DNA of 8,934 nt from contig CAMIMK010000118.1 in the NCBI GenBank assembly GCA_946221765.1, positions 1-8,934 on the forward strand. The letters run 5' to 3'. Positions 1 through 5,254 of the stretch are shown in pieces (within the stretch, counting starts at the first letter, position 1; the number at the start of each line of letters is the position of its first letter). Source of the DNA: an uncultured Rhodovulum sp. (lineage in GTDB: Bacteria > Pseudomonadota > Alphaproteobacteria > Rhodobacterales > Rhodobacteraceae). The notes below the pieces were generated by a model. That model searched no databases. It was not told the origin of the DNA and saw only the letters and a list, made by a program, of their open reading frames with translations. The position numbers were made by a program, and so were the translations under genes.

Positions 1-569
1 GGCCGCCTGCGGGGCGTGAGGGCCGCGGTCAGCGCCCGAAGGGCCGGCTTGGCACCCGGCAGGGGCGCCTCGACCGCGTGGAGGCGGGCCATGACCCGTT
101 CGACATTGCCGTCCATCACGGCGGCGGGCGCGTCGAAGGCGATGGCGGCGATGGCGGCGGCGGTATAGGGCCCGATGCCGGGCAGGGCGGCGAGGCCGGC
201 CTCGGTTTCGGGAAAGCGCCCGCCGTGGTCGCGCACCACCGCCCGGGCGCAGGCGAGGAGGTTCCGCGCCCGCGCGTAATAGCCGAGCCCCGCCCAGGCC
301 GCCATCACCTCGGCATCGGGCGCGGCGGCGAGGTCCGCGACCGTGGGCCAGCGGGCGGTGAAGGTGGCGAAATAGCCGGCGACGGCGGCGACGGTCGTCT
401 GCTGCAGCATGACCTCGGAGAGCCACACCCGGTAGGGGTCGGGGCGGCCCGGGGCATGGGGCGGCAGGCGCCAGGGCAGGACCCGGGCCGAGCGGTCGTA
501 CCAGTCGAGCAGGCGCGCCGCCATTTCGACGGGAGGGACATGACTCGGGCGATCGGAGGGGGTAACCAT
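1..569 (-). CDS. mutY: A/G-specific adenine DNA glycosylase MutY, N-terminal part (cut by window edge)
   Basis: MutY removes adenine mispaired with 8-oxoguanine during base-excision repair. Seen on the reverse strand: 189 residues of the glycosylase domain. They include SEVMLQQT (residues 51-58, with the catalytic Glu at 52), the stretch GLGYYARARNL (94-104), the helix-hairpin-helix LPGIGPYTA (129-137) and MDGNVERV (152-159) with the catalytic Asp at 153. The Glu-Asp spacing of 101 residues equals that between Glu37 and Asp138 of E. coli MutY. The Fe-S cluster loop and the 8-oxoG-recognising C-terminal domain lie beyond position 1. The start is uncertain: ATG at 569 is the longest in-frame choice, and ATG at 524 (just before AARLLDWYD) is equally compatible with the family. 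Neither has a good ribosome site. The gene is divergent from the DUF721 gene, with 6 bp between starts if 569 is used. Confidence 0.93.
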   Translation of the reverse strand, partial: MVTPSDRPSHVPPVEMAARLLDWYDRSARVLPWRLPPHAPGRPDPYRVWLSEVMLQQTTVAAVAGYFATFTARWPTVADLAAAPDAEVMAAWAGLGYYARARNLLACARAVVRDHGGRFPETEAGLAALPGIGPYTAAAIAAIAFDAPAAVMDGNVERVMARLHAVEAPLPGAKPALRALTAALTPRRR

Positions 570-575
570 GGGGCC

Positions 576-1091
576 ATGAACGACAGGCCCCCCTCCGAAG
601 GCAAGACACCACCACGGCGCGCGCACGGGTTCACCCGGGCCGGGGGGCTGATCGGCCGGCAGATGTCGACCGTCTCCGCCCGGCGCGGCTTCGTGCAGGC
701 GCGCCTCGTCGCGCTCTGGCCCGAGATCGCGGGGACCGAGATCGCGGCGCTGGCGGTGCCGGTGAAGCTCGTGACCGCCCGCGGCCCGGCCGGCGGGCTC
801 CTGACGCTGGCCGTGGCGCCGGCCCGCGGGCCGGAGGTGCAGATGCTGATCCCGGCGCTGCGCGACCGGATCAATGCCGCGCTCGGCCCCGGCACCGTGG
901 GGCGCATCCTGCTGACCCAGGCGCCCCCGGGGGCGATCGCGCCGGACGACGCTGCCTCTCGCGCCCCCCGGATCGCCGCGGCGGCGCCGGATGCCGGAAG
1001 CCTCGCCCCCGATCTGGCCGGCGTCCATGACGACGGACTGCGCGCCGCCCTCGACCTGCTCGCCCGGAACGTCCTCGCCCGCGCACGGTGA
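576..1091 (+). CDS. DUF721 / DciA-like protein
   Basis: This is a 171-residue basic protein of the DUF721 (DciA-like) family. Family members include DciA, which operates the replicative helicase DnaB in bacteria lacking DnaC/DnaI. That role is not shown for this alphaproteobacterial branch. Seen: the N-terminal basic stretch, then GFTRAGGLIGR (residues 18-28), RRGFVQARLVALWPEIAG (36-53, the characteristic helix with the W-P-E-I-x-G motif), a strand LLTLAV (75-80) and a helix followed by VGRILLTQ (108-115). An alanine/proline-rich linker leads to the C-terminal helix LRAALDLLARNV (155-166). ATG 576 is chosen because homology begins soon after it. The open frame upstream of it is antisense to mutY. 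GGAGGGGG at 555-562 is 13 bases upstream, rather far for this start. The next gene begins 115 bp downstream. Confidence 0.88.
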   Translation: MNDRPPSEGKTPPRRAHGFTRAGGLIGRQMSTVSARRGFVQARLVALWPEIAGTEIAALAVPVKLVTARGPAGGLLTLAVAPARGPEVQMLIPALRDRINAALGPGTVGRILLTQAPPGAIAPDDAASRAPRIAAAAPDAGSLAPDLAGVHDDGLRAALDLLARNVLARAR

Positions 1092-1137
1092 TGCTCAAGC
1101 TTTGGTGAGCGGTGCCCCCGGAGGGGATGAGGGGGGA

Positions 1138-1165
1138 TTGGCGCCGGCGGGGGAAAACGTGCTAT
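1138..1165 (+). promoter_or_regulatory. candidate promoter for the DsbA-like gene
   Basis: TTGGCG (1138-1143) and TGCTAT (1160-1165) are separated by 16 bp in the 115-bp gap before the DsbA-like gene. The match to sigma-70-type consensus is only partial (4/6 and 3/6), so this is a suggestion. Confidence 0.25.
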
Positions 1166-1206
1166 CCCCTCGGCCGGAAACCGGAACGATTTCAGGAAGC
1201 CGACCC

Positions 1207-1863
1207 ATGACCCTGTCGCTCTCCCGCCGGCAGTTGCTGACCTTCGGGGCAGCCGCCGCGCTTTTCACCGCCCTCGGCAGCCTGCCGGGCGGGCTCCGCG
1301 GCAGGCTCGCGGGTGCTGCCCTGGCCGAAGGGCCGTTCCTCGTGCCCGAGATGAGCATGGGCGACCCGAACGCGCCGGTGAAGGTGGTGGAATACGGCAT
1401 GTTCACCTGCCCGCACTGCGCCAACTTCGCCCGGCAGGTCTTCCCGCTCCTGAAGGCGAACTACATCGACACCGGCAAGGTCTACTTCACCTTCCGCGAG
1501 GTCTATTTCAACCGCCCGAGCCTCTGGGCGGCGATGATCGCCCGCTGCGCGCCGGAGGACCGCTATTTCGGCATCGTCGACGAGCTGTTCCGCACGCAGT
1601 CCGACTGGGCGGGCGTCATGGACACCGATGCGATGATGCAGGCGCTCTACGGAATCGGCCGCCAGGCCGGCCTGACCGATGCCGCGATGGATGCCTGCGT
1701 CTCCGACCGGGCCAAGGCCGAGGCGCTGGTCAAGGCCTTCCAGGACAATGCCGCCCGCGACGGCATCGACGCAACGCCGACCTTCCTCGTCAATGGCGAG
1801 AAGCAGAGCAACATGGACTATGGCTCCTTCTCGGCGCTGATCGACGGCCTCCTGCCCAAGTAG
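1207..1863 (+). CDS. exported DsbA-family thiol:disulfide oxidoreductase
   Basis: This 218-residue protein has a thioredoxin fold and is probably periplasmic, introducing or shuffling disulfides in secreted proteins. Seen: an N-terminal signal with the twin arginine SRRQLL (residues 6-11), then a hydrophobic stretch to about residue 24 and a likely cleavage site after AGAALA (residue 40). This suggests Tat export. The active site is FTCPHC (66-71, Cys68 and Cys71), followed by the helix ANFARQVF. The cis-proline loop is ATPTF (189-193). Two further cysteines, 114 and 164, sit in the inserted helical domain and may pair. The start ATG 1207 is supported by AGGAAG at 1194-1199, 7 bases upstream. 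The DUF721 - DsbA-like order is common in Rhodobacterales, where smc often follows; here the next gene is an enoyl-CoA hydratase. The exact electron partner (DsbB-like or reductase) cannot be told from this sequence. Confidence 0.92.
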   Translation: MTLSLSRRQLLTFGAAAALFTALGSLPGGLRGRLAGAALAEGPFLVPEMSMGDPNAPVKVVEYGMFTCPHCANFARQVFPLLKANYIDTGKVYFTFREVYFNRPSLWAAMIARCAPEDRYFGIVDELFRTQSDWAGVMDTDAMMQALYGIGRQAGLTDAAMDACVSDRAKAEALVKAFQDNAARDGIDATPTFLVNGEKQSNMDYGSFSALIDGLLPK

Positions 1864-1925
1864 GGCGGTTGCACCCCCGGCCCGTGTCGGCTTAGCTGGC
1901 CGGCATGGGCCGAAGGGGGACTGGC

Positions 1926-2702
1926 GTGAGCTATCAGACCATCATCGTCGAGATCGAGGAGCATGTGGCGCTCGTCCGGTTGAACCGTCCGGAGGCGCTG
2001 AATGCGCTGAATGCCCAGCTCCTGGCCGAGGTGGGGCAGGCGCTCTCGGCCTTCGACGCGGATCCGAAGGTGCGCGCCGTGGTGCTGACCGGGTCCGAGA
2101 AGGCCTTCGCGGCCGGCGCCGACATCCGCGAGATGGCCGGAAAGTCCTTTGCCGACATGTTCGTGGAGGATGTGTTCACCCCGGAATCCGAGGTCATCCT
2201 GCGCTGCCGCAAGCCGGTGATCGCGGCGGTCTCGGGCTATTGCCTCGGGGGCGGCGCCGAACTCGCGATGATGTGCGATATTGTCATCGCCGCCGAAGGC
2301 GCGAAATTCGGCCAGCCGGAGATCAACCTCGGCATCATTCCCGGCCTCGGCGGCACCCAGCGCCTGACCCGCGCCGTGGGCAAGGCGAAGGCGATGGACC
2401 TCTGCCTGACCGGGCGGTTCATGGAGGCGGAGGAGGCCGAGCGCGCGGGCCTCGTCGCCCGGGTGGTGCCGGCGGCCGACCTGCTGCGCGTGGCCCGCGA
2501 GGCCGCCCGCCAGATCGCCGCGAAATCCCCGCTGGCCGTGCGGGCGGCCAAGGAGGCGGTGAACCGCAGCTTCGAGACGACGCTGCGCGAGGGCCTGCTG
2601 TTCGAGCGGCGCCTCTTCGACGCGCTCTTCGCCACCGAGGACCAGAAGGAGGGCATGGCCGCCTTCCTCGAGAAGCGCGCCGCCCAGTTCCGCGGCCAGT
2701 GA
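1926..2702 (+). CDS. enoyl-CoA hydratase (crotonase family)
   Basis: This protein is 258 residues, the usual length for soluble enoyl-CoA hydratases, which add water across 2-enoyl-CoA in beta-oxidation and related pathways. Seen: N-terminal strand VALVRLNRPEALNALN (14-29), oxyanion-hole loop FAAGADIREM (61-70), CLGGGAELAMMCD (106-118) with the first catalytic Glu at 112, and FGQPEINLGIIPGLGGTQRL (128-147) with the second at Glu132. Both glutamates are present, favouring a true hydratase over an isomerase. The physiological substrate is unknown. GTG 1926 is preferred because AAGGGGGA (1913-1920) lies 5 bases upstream and the protein then begins MSYQTIIVE as in relatives. An in-frame ATG at 1905 would place the ribosome site inside the gene. 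The 62-bp gap before it contains a 6-bp inverted repeat (1877-1882 / 1898-1903) of unknown role. This gene beside rpsT and dnaA is a familiar alphaproteobacterial arrangement. Confidence 0.95.
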   Translation: MSYQTIIVEIEEHVALVRLNRPEALNALNAQLLAEVGQALSAFDADPKVRAVVLTGSEKAFAAGADIREMAGKSFADMFVEDVFTPESEVILRCRKPVIAAVSGYCLGGGAELAMMCDIVIAAEGAKFGQPEINLGIIPGLGGTQRLTRAVGKAKAMDLCLTGRFMEAEEAERAGLVARVVPAADLLRVAREAARQIAAKSPLAVRAAKEAVNRSFETTLREGLLFERRLFDALFATEDQKEGMAAFLEKRAAQFRGQ

Positions 2703-2738
2703 CCGGGCGTCAGTGACCGGCCGCCAGTGACCGGGCGC
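2697..2738 (+). repeat. three tandem copies of a 14-bp repeat at the hydratase stop codon
   Basis: Units 2697-2710, 2711-2724 and 2725-2738 read CAGTGACCGGGCGT, CAGTGACCGGCCGC and CAGTGACCGGGCGC. They share 12 of 14 positions. The first copy contains the hydratase stop codon TGA (2700-2702). As 14 is not a multiple of 3, the three TGA triplets fall in all three forward frames. Confidence 0.9.
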
Positions 2739-2764
2739 CGGCCGCCGGCCTGCGGATGGCGCCC
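2733..2764 (+). terminator. GC-rich stem-loop downstream of the hydratase gene (terminator-like, no T run)
   Basis: GGGCGCC (2733-2739) pairs with GGCGCCC (2758-2764) around an 18-base loop that itself contains GGCCGCCGGCC. There is no T tract after it, so it could aid termination or protect the mRNA 3' end. Intrinsic termination is not shown. Confidence 0.35.
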
Positions 2765-2793
2765 CGCCGATCCGCCTGTCTGGCAGTTCGCAG

Positions 2794-2822
2794 TTGACAG
2801 CACGGCCCGCGTTCACTAGAGG
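2794..2822 (+). promoter_or_regulatory. promoter of rpsT
   Basis: A perfect -35 TTGACA (2794-2799), a 17-bp spacer, then TAGAGG (2817-2822, 3/6 to the -10 consensus). It lies 44 bp upstream of the rpsT start codon. A strong -35 with a poor -10 is common for housekeeping promoters in high-GC alphaproteobacteria. Confidence 0.6.
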
Positions 2823-2865
2823 GCGGGCTTCCGAAATTCAGGACGATCGAGGGACACTCCCGAGC

Positions 2866-3132
2866 ATGGCAAATTCGCCGTCATCCAAGAAGCGGGCGCG
2901 CCAGAACGACCGGCGTGCCGCGGTCAACCAGGCGCGGCGCTCGCGCATGCGGACCTTCATCCGGAAGGTCGAGGAAGCCATCGCCACCGGCGATCAGGCC
3001 GCCGCGAAGGAGGCGCTGCGCGTCGCGCAGCCCGAGATCCAGCGCAGCGTCAGCCGCGGCATCGTTCACAAGAACACCGCCAGCCGCAAGATCTCGCGCC
3101 TCGCGAGCCGTGTGAAGGCGCTCGGCGCCTGA
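2866..3132 (+). CDS. rpsT: 30S ribosomal protein S20
   Basis: This 88-residue, strongly basic protein matches bacterial S20, which binds 16S rRNA in the small subunit body. Seen: the canonical N-terminus MANSPSSKKRARQNDRR (residues 1-17), NQARRSRMRTFIRKVEEAI (21-39), the mid-helix region with QAAAKEALRVAQPEI, and the conserved C-terminal segment GIVHKNTASRKISRLASRV (65-83). The length is normal. The start ATG 2866 is preceded by GAGGGA (2849-2854), 11 bases away. It has its own promoter upstream and an intrinsic terminator downstream, so it looks monocistronic and is probably transcribed separately from dnaA. Confidence 0.97.
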   Translation: MANSPSSKKRARQNDRRAAVNQARRSRMRTFIRKVEEAIATGDQAAAKEALRVAQPEIQRSVSRGIVHKNTASRKISRLASRVKALGA

Positions 3133-3138
3133 TCCTCC

Positions 3139-3161
3139 GGCGCCCGCGCAACGCGGGTGCC
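3139..3161 (+). other. stem-loop immediately after rpsT
   Basis: GGCGCCCGCG (3139-3148) and CGCGGGTGCC (3152-3161) form a 10-bp stem with one G-T pair and a 3-base loop CAA, starting 6 bases after the rpsT stop. No T run follows. It may stabilise the rpsT mRNA end upstream of the real terminator. Confidence 0.6.
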
Positions 3162-3184
3162 CGATCCGGGAAGTTTCTGTTTTC

Positions 3185-3218
3185 AGGCGCGTCCCGCGCT
3201 CTCGGGGCGCGCCTTTTT
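3185..3218 (+). terminator. intrinsic terminator of rpsT
   Basis: AGGCGCGTCCC (3185-3195) pairs with GGGGCGCGCCT (3204-3214) in an 11-bp stem with one T-G pair and an 8-base loop. TTTTT (3214-3218) follows at once. This is the best factor-independent terminator in the window and separates rpsT from the dnaA leader. Confidence 0.9.
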
Positions 3219-3281
3219 GTGCGCGGCACACAAGGATTCTGGTCGGTTCGGGCATTTCCGCATGTTCCGCCTTCGGTCCCG

Positions 3282-3311
3282 TTGTTCGGAGGGCGTCGCT
3301 TGCGCTATGAT
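3282..3311 (+). promoter_or_regulatory. candidate upstream promoter in the rpsT-dnaA gap
   Basis: TTGTTC (3282-3287) and TATGAT (3306-3311) are separated by 18 bp. The -10 matches consensus at 5/6, the -35 at 3/6. It would give a dnaA leader of over 300 nt. Confidence 0.35.
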
Positions 3312-3343
3312 GCTTTCGTCACGGACGAATCCTGCCCACAGTC

Positions 3344-3400
3344 GAGTTGAACTCAGAGTCAACGGTTCCGGTTGAGTTTACTTGTAATTCTGGCTTAAAA
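3344..3400 (+). promoter_or_regulatory. candidate dnaA promoter with overlapping repeat motifs
   Basis: TTGAGT (3372-3377), a 17-bp spacer and TTAAAA (3395-3400) form a possible promoter. The segment just upstream and over the -35 holds GTTGA at 3346-3350 and 3371-3375 and its inverse TCAAC at 3359-3363, about 12-13 bp apart. A short odd palindrome GAGTTGAACTC lies at 3344-3354. GTAA-N7-TTAA (3384-3398) matches 7 of 8 fixed bases of the CtrA consensus TTAA-N7-TTAA and overlaps the -10. This is one of the most AT-rich parts of the window. Function is inferred only from these matches. Confidence 0.35.
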
Positions 3401-3408
3401 CGCTGATC

Positions 3409-3426
3409 GACCCGGAGTAACGGGTC
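3409..3426 (+). other. stem-loop in the dnaA leader
   Basis: GACCCG (3409-3414) and CGGGTC (3421-3426) are perfect inverted repeats around GAGTAA. If transcription starts near 3407 or upstream, this hairpin would lie at or near the 5' end of the dnaA mRNA. A second small perfect hairpin, CCAGT-CTTGT-ACTGG, lies at 3508-3522. The rest of the 3427-3553 stretch contains AAGGAGG (3492-3498) with no well-spaced ATG/GTG behind it and no other gene I can support. Confidence 0.4.
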
Positions 3427-3553
3427 CGCTGTTAGCAAAATAGCCGGTCAGTTCCACACGCAGGGCGCGCAAGGTTCCGCGAATTCGTCCGAAGGAGGGC
3501 GTTGCGACCAGTCTTGTACTGGATCGGGCGCCGTATGCTGGGAGGTGTAAGTC

Positions 3554-3652
3554 ATGTGCTGCGTCAAGGGCTCTGGTCATGGCGTCGATCGGTTGTCGAT
3601 GGTCCGCCGCAGGCTCATCGCTGCACCAACTCACACGAACCGGACTGCCTGA
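3554..3652 (+). CDS. putative 32-residue leader ORF abutting dnaA
   Basis: ATG 3554 is preceded by GGAGGTG (3541-3547), a seven-base perfect match to the anti-Shine-Dalgarno, with a 6-base spacer. The frame runs 32 codons (begins MCCVKGSGHG, ends PTHTNRTA) to TGA 3650-3652, which directly abuts the dnaA ATG 3653 in the same frame. dnaA has no purine-rich ribosome site of its own. The layout therefore suggests that ribosomes finishing this ORF re-initiate on dnaA. About 72% of third positions are G or C, lower than in neighbouring genes, so the peptide itself may matter less than its translation. I recognise no homologue. It could be chance, but the combination of strong site, open frame and abutting stop/start is hard to dismiss. 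Confidence 0.5.
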   Translation: MCCVKGSGHGVDRLSMVRRRLIAAPTHTNRTA

Positions 3653-5086
3653 ATGTCCCAGATCGCTGCTGCCCCGTCCTTTGACGACACCGCCAATGCG
3701 TGGCTTCGTGTCCGCACCCATCTCGTCCGCGAGATCGGTCGCGATTCCTTCCGCACCTGGTTCGAGCCGCTGACCTTCCTCGGGGTCGAGCAGGGCGTCG
3801 CGCAATTCGCCGCCCCGACGAGCTTCATCGGCACCTGGATCACCCGCAACTATGGCGACTGCGTGCGCGAGCACATGCGCAACGAGGGCCTGCCGGTCGT
3901 GCGGCTGGCCTTCAGCGTGCCGAGCCATGCGGCCGAGGTGGAAGCGGTCCCCGAGGCTGTGCCCGCGCCCGTCCCGCAGCCGGTCGCCGAAGTGCTGCCC
4001 GAGGTGGCGCCCGCGGTCGTGCGGTCGGAGGCGGGGGAGGAGGACCTTCCCGGCTCACCGCTCGACGCGCGTTTCACCTTCGACAGCTTCGTCGTCGGCA
4101 AGCCGAACGAACTCGCCCATGCCGCCGCCCGGCGGGTGGCGACGGTCGGCCCGGTGCCCTTCAACCCGCTGTTCCTCTATGGCGGGGTGGGCCTCGGCAA
4201 GACCCACCTGATGCATGCCATCGCCCACGAGCTCCGGCGGATCCGCCCCGAGGCGCGCATCCTCTATCTCTCGGCCGAGCAGTTCATGTACCGCTTCGTC
4301 TCGGCGCTGCGCTTCCGCGACATGCACGGCTTCAAGGAGCTGTTCCGCTCGGTCGACATGCTCATGGTCGACGACGTGCAGTTCATCGCCGGCAAGGATT
4401 CCACGCAGGACGAATTCTTCCACACCTTCAATGCGCTCGTCGACCAGCGCAAGCAGATCGTCATCTCCGCCGACCGCGCGCCGGGCGAGATCGACGGGCT
4501 GGAGGAGCGAATCAAGTCGCGCCTGCAGTGGGGCCTCGTCGCCGACCTGCATCCGACCGACTACGAACTGAGGCTCGGGATCCTCCAGTCCAAGGCCGAG
4601 GCGCATCTGGCGGTGAATCCCGGCGTCACGATCGGGGCCGGGGTCACGGAATTCCTGGCGCACCGGATCAGTTCCAACGTGCGGGTGCTGGAGGGCGCGC
4701 TGACCCGGCTCTTCGCCTTCGCGATCCTCGTCGGGCGCGAGATCAATCTCGACATGGCGCAGGAGTGCCTTGCCGACATCCTGCGCGCCTCCGAGCGCAA
4801 GGTGACGATCGACGAGATCATCCGGAAGGTCGCGGACCACTACAACCTGCGCATGTCCGACCTGCTGTCGGCCCGGCGCGCCCGGCAGGTGGCCCGTCCG
4901 CGGCAGGTGGCGATGTACCTGTCCAAGACCCTGACCTCGAAGTCGCTGCCCGAGATCGGCCGGCGCTTCGGCGGGCGCGACCACACCACCGTGATCCATG
5001 CCGTGCGCAAGATCGAGGAGCTGAAGCTCACCGACAGCCAGGTGGCCGAGGACGTGGAGCTGCTGCGCCGGATGCTGGAGGCCTGA
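3653..5086 (+). CDS. dnaA: chromosomal replication initiator DnaA
   Basis: DnaA is the AAA+ ATPase that binds DnaA boxes, melts the origin and recruits the helicase. It has 477 residues with all four domains. Domain I spans about 14-95 (FRTWFEPLTF at 33-42). A proline/valine/glutamate-rich linker follows, about 96-135. Domain III carries Walker A GGVGLGKTH (177-185), Walker B LMVDDVQF (237-244), sensor 1 QIVISADR (268-275), the arginine finger Arg290 in KSRLQWGL, and sensor 2 Arg344 in SNVRVLEGAL. Domain IV has the DNA-binding signature FGGRDHTTVIHAVRKI (439-454). ATG 3653 is the only start in frame: a TGA sits immediately before it and the next Met is far inside domain I. No Shine-Dalgarno lies just upstream, which supports coupling to the 32-codon leader ORF. 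dnaN follows after 168 bp. Confidence 0.98.
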   Translation: MSQIAAAPSFDDTANAWLRVRTHLVREIGRDSFRTWFEPLTFLGVEQGVAQFAAPTSFIGTWITRNYGDCVREHMRNEGLPVVRLAFSVPSHAAEVEAVPEAVPAPVPQPVAEVLPEVAPAVVRSEAGEEDLPGSPLDARFTFDSFVVGKPNELAHAAARRVATVGPVPFNPLFLYGGVGLGKTHLMHAIAHELRRIRPEARILYLSAEQFMYRFVSALRFRDMHGFKELFRSVDMLMVDDVQFIAGKDSTQDEFFHTFNALVDQRKQIVISADRAPGEIDGLEERIKSRLQWGLVADLHPTDYELRLGILQSKAEAHLAVNPGVTIGAGVTEFLAHRISSNVRVLEGALTRLFAFAILVGREINLDMAQECLADILRASERKVTIDEIIRKVADHYNLRMSDLLSARRARQVARPRQVAMYLSKTLTSKSLPEIGRRFGGRDHTTVIHAVRKIEELKLTDSQVAEDVELLRRMLEA

Positions 5087-5093
5087 CCCAGCC

Positions 5094-5122
5094 GACGGGC
5101 GCCGCCGGCCGGCACGCCCGTC
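5094..5122 (+). terminator. stem-loop after dnaA (terminator-like, no T run)
   Basis: GACGGGCG (5094-5101) pairs perfectly with CGCCCGTC (5115-5122). The 13-base loop contains the 10-bp palindrome GCCGGCCGGC. It starts 7 bases after the dnaA stop. The following bases are pyrimidine-rich (CCTCTCCC) but not a T run, so it may attenuate rather than end transcription into dnaN. Confidence 0.45.
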
Positions 5123-5167
5123 CCTCTCCCGGACGCAGACAACGCGCCTCCGGCCTGCGGATGTCTC

Positions 5168-5195
5168 TTGCCGTCCCTGCGAATTTGGTTACCTT
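5168..5195 (+). promoter_or_regulatory. weak candidate promoter for dnaN
   Basis: TTGCCG (5168-5173) with TACCTT (5190-5195) at 16-bp spacing, in the 168-bp dnaA-dnaN gap. Both hexamers match only partly (about 3-4/6). A separate dnaN promoter is plausible given the hairpin after dnaA but is not demonstrated. Confidence 0.25.
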
Positions 5196-5254
5196 CGCGG
5201 TCCCGCAAGCGGACGGTCCTGCTGCGGGAACCCGCCAGGGCAAGGGTGACACGC

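Noticed and set aside
78..575. N-terminal extension of the DUF721 gene from an upstream ATG
   Set aside because: The frame is open only because it is antisense to mutY. The reverse strand there encodes clear MutY catalytic motifs.
3219..3652. Replication origin (oriC) in the rpsT-dnaA gap
   Set aside because: No good DnaA box was found. The best matches to TTWTNCACA were AGTTCCACA (3450-3458) and CTGCCCACA (3332-3340), both poor. The segment is AT-richer than its surroundings, but that alone does not make an origin.
3502..3684. 60-codon TTG ORF overlapping the dnaA start as a true gene
   Set aside because: The ribosome site is only 3 bases from the TTG, the peptide is unrecognisable and the frame overlaps dnaA by 32 bases. 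It is kept only as a possible competing leader in the findings.
2745..5163. A 14-bp repeat CCGGCCTGCGGATG shared by the rpsT and dnaN upstream regions (2745-2758 and 5150-5163)
   Set aside because: It is exact, but it is short and GC-rich, with differing flanks. Chance similarity in a high-GC genome is a sufficient explanation.
5168..5254. dnaN starting 29 codons earlier at TTG
   Set aside because: Family homology and a well-spaced ribosome site both place the start at ATG 5255.
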